DNA from: Himantopus leucocephalus
Taxonomy: Eukaryota; Chordata; Aves; Charadriiformes; Recurvirostridae
Direction: 5' to 3'
DNA: 64,000 nt
Assembly: GCA_003993805.1 (NCBI GenBank)
Contig: RSEF01000014.1
Coordinates: 7,004,931 to 7,068,930, forward strand
Position numbers and translations under genes: made by a program. Positions 60,201 to 64,000 of this stretch are shown here, piece by piece; position 1 is the first letter of the stretch; the number at the start of each line of letters is the position of its first letter. A model generated the notes under the pieces. That model saw only the letters and a program-made list of their open reading frames with translations. It was not told the DNA's origin and searched no databases.

Positions 60201-62529
60201 TCCCTACACACCTTCTCCTTTGAGTCTTCCCCACTGCTGGGGGCTTCAAGAACCAGGAGGTGGCTAAACCAACTCCTCTACCGCCTTTCCTGTGACAGGC
60301 CCCTCGGCATTTCCCCACCTCTGTGAAACAGCGAAGGGCGAACTGAACCCTCCGAAACGCGATGATGGAGAAACTGCGGTTAAAAAAAAAAATAAAAAAA
60401 ATCCCCCCCCTCTTCCAGCGCCTGGCGTTCCTGAGAGGAAACCACCCTGGGGTCCCCCCCTGCTCGCTGGAGTCGGGAGCGGTGAGTAATGCTCGCAGGC
60501 TTCCCTGCCCGGCACCACATTCTTTTCTCCAGCATGTAATGGCCCAGAGGAGGAATAAAGTGAGCCTTGCTGGAGCAGCCTGCAGAGGAGCCGTGCACGC
60601 CATGGCCTCGCGCTTGGGAGGCATCGGGAAGGGTTTTGAAAGGCTCAGCCTCATTTTATTGGGGGGGGCTGGTTGCCTGGAACAGCAAGTGAAATAGGAA
60701 GAAAGGAGAAAAAAAACCACCCTGCAAAAGCGTTAACTAGCAGAAAGCCTCGTTTGCTGCACTCTGGAACATGAAAATCAGCCTGGCTGTCCTGCGCCCA
60801 GCAGCTCCGCACCAGCCCATCGCTCGTCCTCTCCCTGCGCCCACACCTCTGCCCGCTGCTCTCGGCCCCCGGCGTTTTGCTGCTCTGTGGTTTCTCCCTC
60901 ACCGCCACCATCATCTCTTCTGGGTTTTTTTGCGTCTCGACACGTTTTTCCACAGCAATCAGTGACCATTTCAGGGATGGCTGAAGAAAGGCACCCCATT
61001 TCCCTACTGCCATCATCTCTTTTTGCCTCCTGGCCTTTTTTCCTGCTCCGCTCCCACCGTGTCCCTCCCCAGAAGCTGCCATTGCCTCCTCCTCACCCCA
61101 TTTCCCCAAAGACCTCAGGTTATAAGCCCAGTTTGGGCCTTGCTCCAACCTGTTTCACCTCCCCTGTTGCAAACTGGTGCTTCCAGTAACTCGTCTGCCC
61201 AGCCCAGCGTCTGCACCTACAGCCCTGCCAGGCTCCTACTGCACCCGGGGCAGCCGGGAGGGACGCTGGGGAGATGAAGGGCAGAAACCGGCAGGTCCAC
61301 CCTGAACACAGCATGATGCCAGAGCAGGATCAAGCCAGGAGGAGGATTAAAGAGCCAATGGAGCCTCTTCTCTGCCTTTCATCTGCTGGGAGCATGACAC
61401 AATCACAGCCATTAGCTCTTCAAAGACAGACGGGTTGGAGGAGCCTTGGGAAGCCAGCACGCCTGTGAGCGAGGCTCCAAGGTCTGGTCTACCTGAGTTG
61501 GCAATATGCGGCATCACCTGGCTTTGCTCTTCCCGGTCCTCAACCTGGCAGCCTTGGTCCCCCCTCTGTCCCCTTCCTTCCAGAGCTGTGGCTCCACATT
61601 TTGCTGTACCCAACAGGGTCCCAGCGCAGCTTTGTGAGTGTCCCTGCTGCGGCTGCTATTGTCATCAAACTGGAGAATTTGATCCATCAAACAAGGCTGA
61701 AGCTTCACAGAAGGTTCAGAAGCCCAGAGGATGGGGACAAAGCCAAAATGCCGTGCAAACCTCCTACCTGGCAGAGGGAGGTATCTGCACTGCCCACAGA
61801 AAGTCCTGGAGCTGTAGGTGTCACTCACCCTGCCAAAGCTTCCTCCCTCCCCACACCCTTTTCCCAGCCCTGCCTGGCCGTGGCTGACAGCCCAGTGGCC
61901 CTGCTCTCTCTCCAATTAATCTTTTTCCACTTCACAGAAGACTTTCTCTTGCTTTCACCTGAAAGCTGCTCCACCCAGCAAAGCAGCCTGCCAGAGAGCA
62001 TGAGTCTCCAAGCCTGAACCCAGGCCTCCTCCCAGGGCAAGCTCAGGCACCTGGTGCAGGGACAAGAGGGGACACTGCCCCATGGGCCATGGAGGAGGGC
62101 TGCAGACTAGCCAAAGGAGCCTTAGGTAAGAGGGAAGCCAGCTGCTTTAGCATGATGTTTATGGTACCACCACCCCACTCGCTTTCATCAGGCCCGAACT
62201 AGTCACACTGCACTGCTAAGGAGACACTCACACAAGGCAGCATTTCAGAAGGTGCTGTTGGATCCCCAAACTAAGCCCAGCTCCTCCAGCAGCTCCCTGC
62301 TGCACACACGGGCAATATCTGGAGAGCTCCAGCCCTAGGAGACCTGCAGGTCTGGCAGGCTCCCTTCTTCTCCACTCTATCACCGTGAGCCATCTGTCTT
62401 GCGCACCAGACAGCCCCCAGCACCAGTCAAGATAGCCGATCTGCACGGCCTGGCGAGGGTAGATCGGAGCATGTAGCAACTGTCAAGAATTGGCATGGAA
62501 GAAAGAAAAATGAACAATCGACACCAGTC
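57201..62529. other. Spacer between FBXL18 promoter and ACTB 3' end
   Basis: 5.3 kb with no exon I can support. It contains a 13-bp-stem inverted repeat (59938-59980) and a mixed A-run/C-run stretch around 60381-60410. Open frames on both strands are short and resemble no family. Confidence 0.6.
59938..59980. repeat. Perfect 13-bp inverted repeat with 17-nt spacer
   Basis: CTCCCTTTAGCTG at 59938-59950 and CAGCTAAAGGGAG at 59968-59980 are exact reverse complements. The spacer includes the palindrome CCCGGG. Function unknown. Confidence 0.8.

Positions 62530-64000
<1,471 letters not shown>

Overview
This is a nuclear, intron-bearing vertebrate window, almost certainly from a bird. Two protein-coding genes can be resolved exon by exon, both on the minus strand. 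FBXL18 (F-box/LRR protein 18) is complete in five coding exons, 56835 down to 38017, 711 codons plus stop. At the right edge are the last two coding exons and the whole 3' UTR of a cytoplasmic (non-muscle) actin, ACTB (62530-63847). FBXL18 beside ACTB is the tandem order I know from human 7p22. A CR1 LINE 3' end, the dominant retroposon of birds and other sauropsids, and a beta-actin 3' UTR carrying a chicken-like 54-nt zipcode support a bird. The zipcode differs from the chicken sequence I recall, so another bird species is likely.

Layout. 1-32 kb: very GC-rich DNA with many C/G and A homopolymers, no exon I can defend, punctuated by AT-rich islands of about 100-500 bp rich in homeodomain-type TAAT and octamer motifs. 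They look like conserved non-coding regulatory elements, but conservation could not be tested. In the gene order I know, the next gene to the left is TNRC18; none of its coding sequence was recognised here. 29.5-29.8 kb: CR1 fragment. 32.2-32.6 kb: an unexplained short coding-like frame on the minus strand, ending in a CaaX-like tail, a stop and an AATAAA signal. 32.6-37.4 kb: AT-richer non-coding DNA with more island-like blocks. 37.4-56.8 kb: FBXL18, with an 11.7-kb last intron containing a striking 137-bp near-palindrome and an old SINE-like fragment. 56.8-57.15 kb: CpG-rich FBXL18 promoter with repeated YY1-like motifs. 57.15-62.5 kb: spacer between the ACTB poly(A) site and the FBXL18 promoter. 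62.5-64 kb: ACTB end.

FBXL18 supplies the substrate-binding subunit of an SCF ubiquitin ligase, and ACTB the main cytoskeletal actin. Nothing suggests that they work together; they are neighbours by conserved synteny. The most unusual non-genic items are the intronic palindrome (48260-48396), the candidate orphan terminal exon (32296-32502), the 13-bp-stem inverted repeat (59938-59980) and the cluster of AT-rich putative enhancers. No exotic system such as CRISPR, phage or integrated virus was seen.
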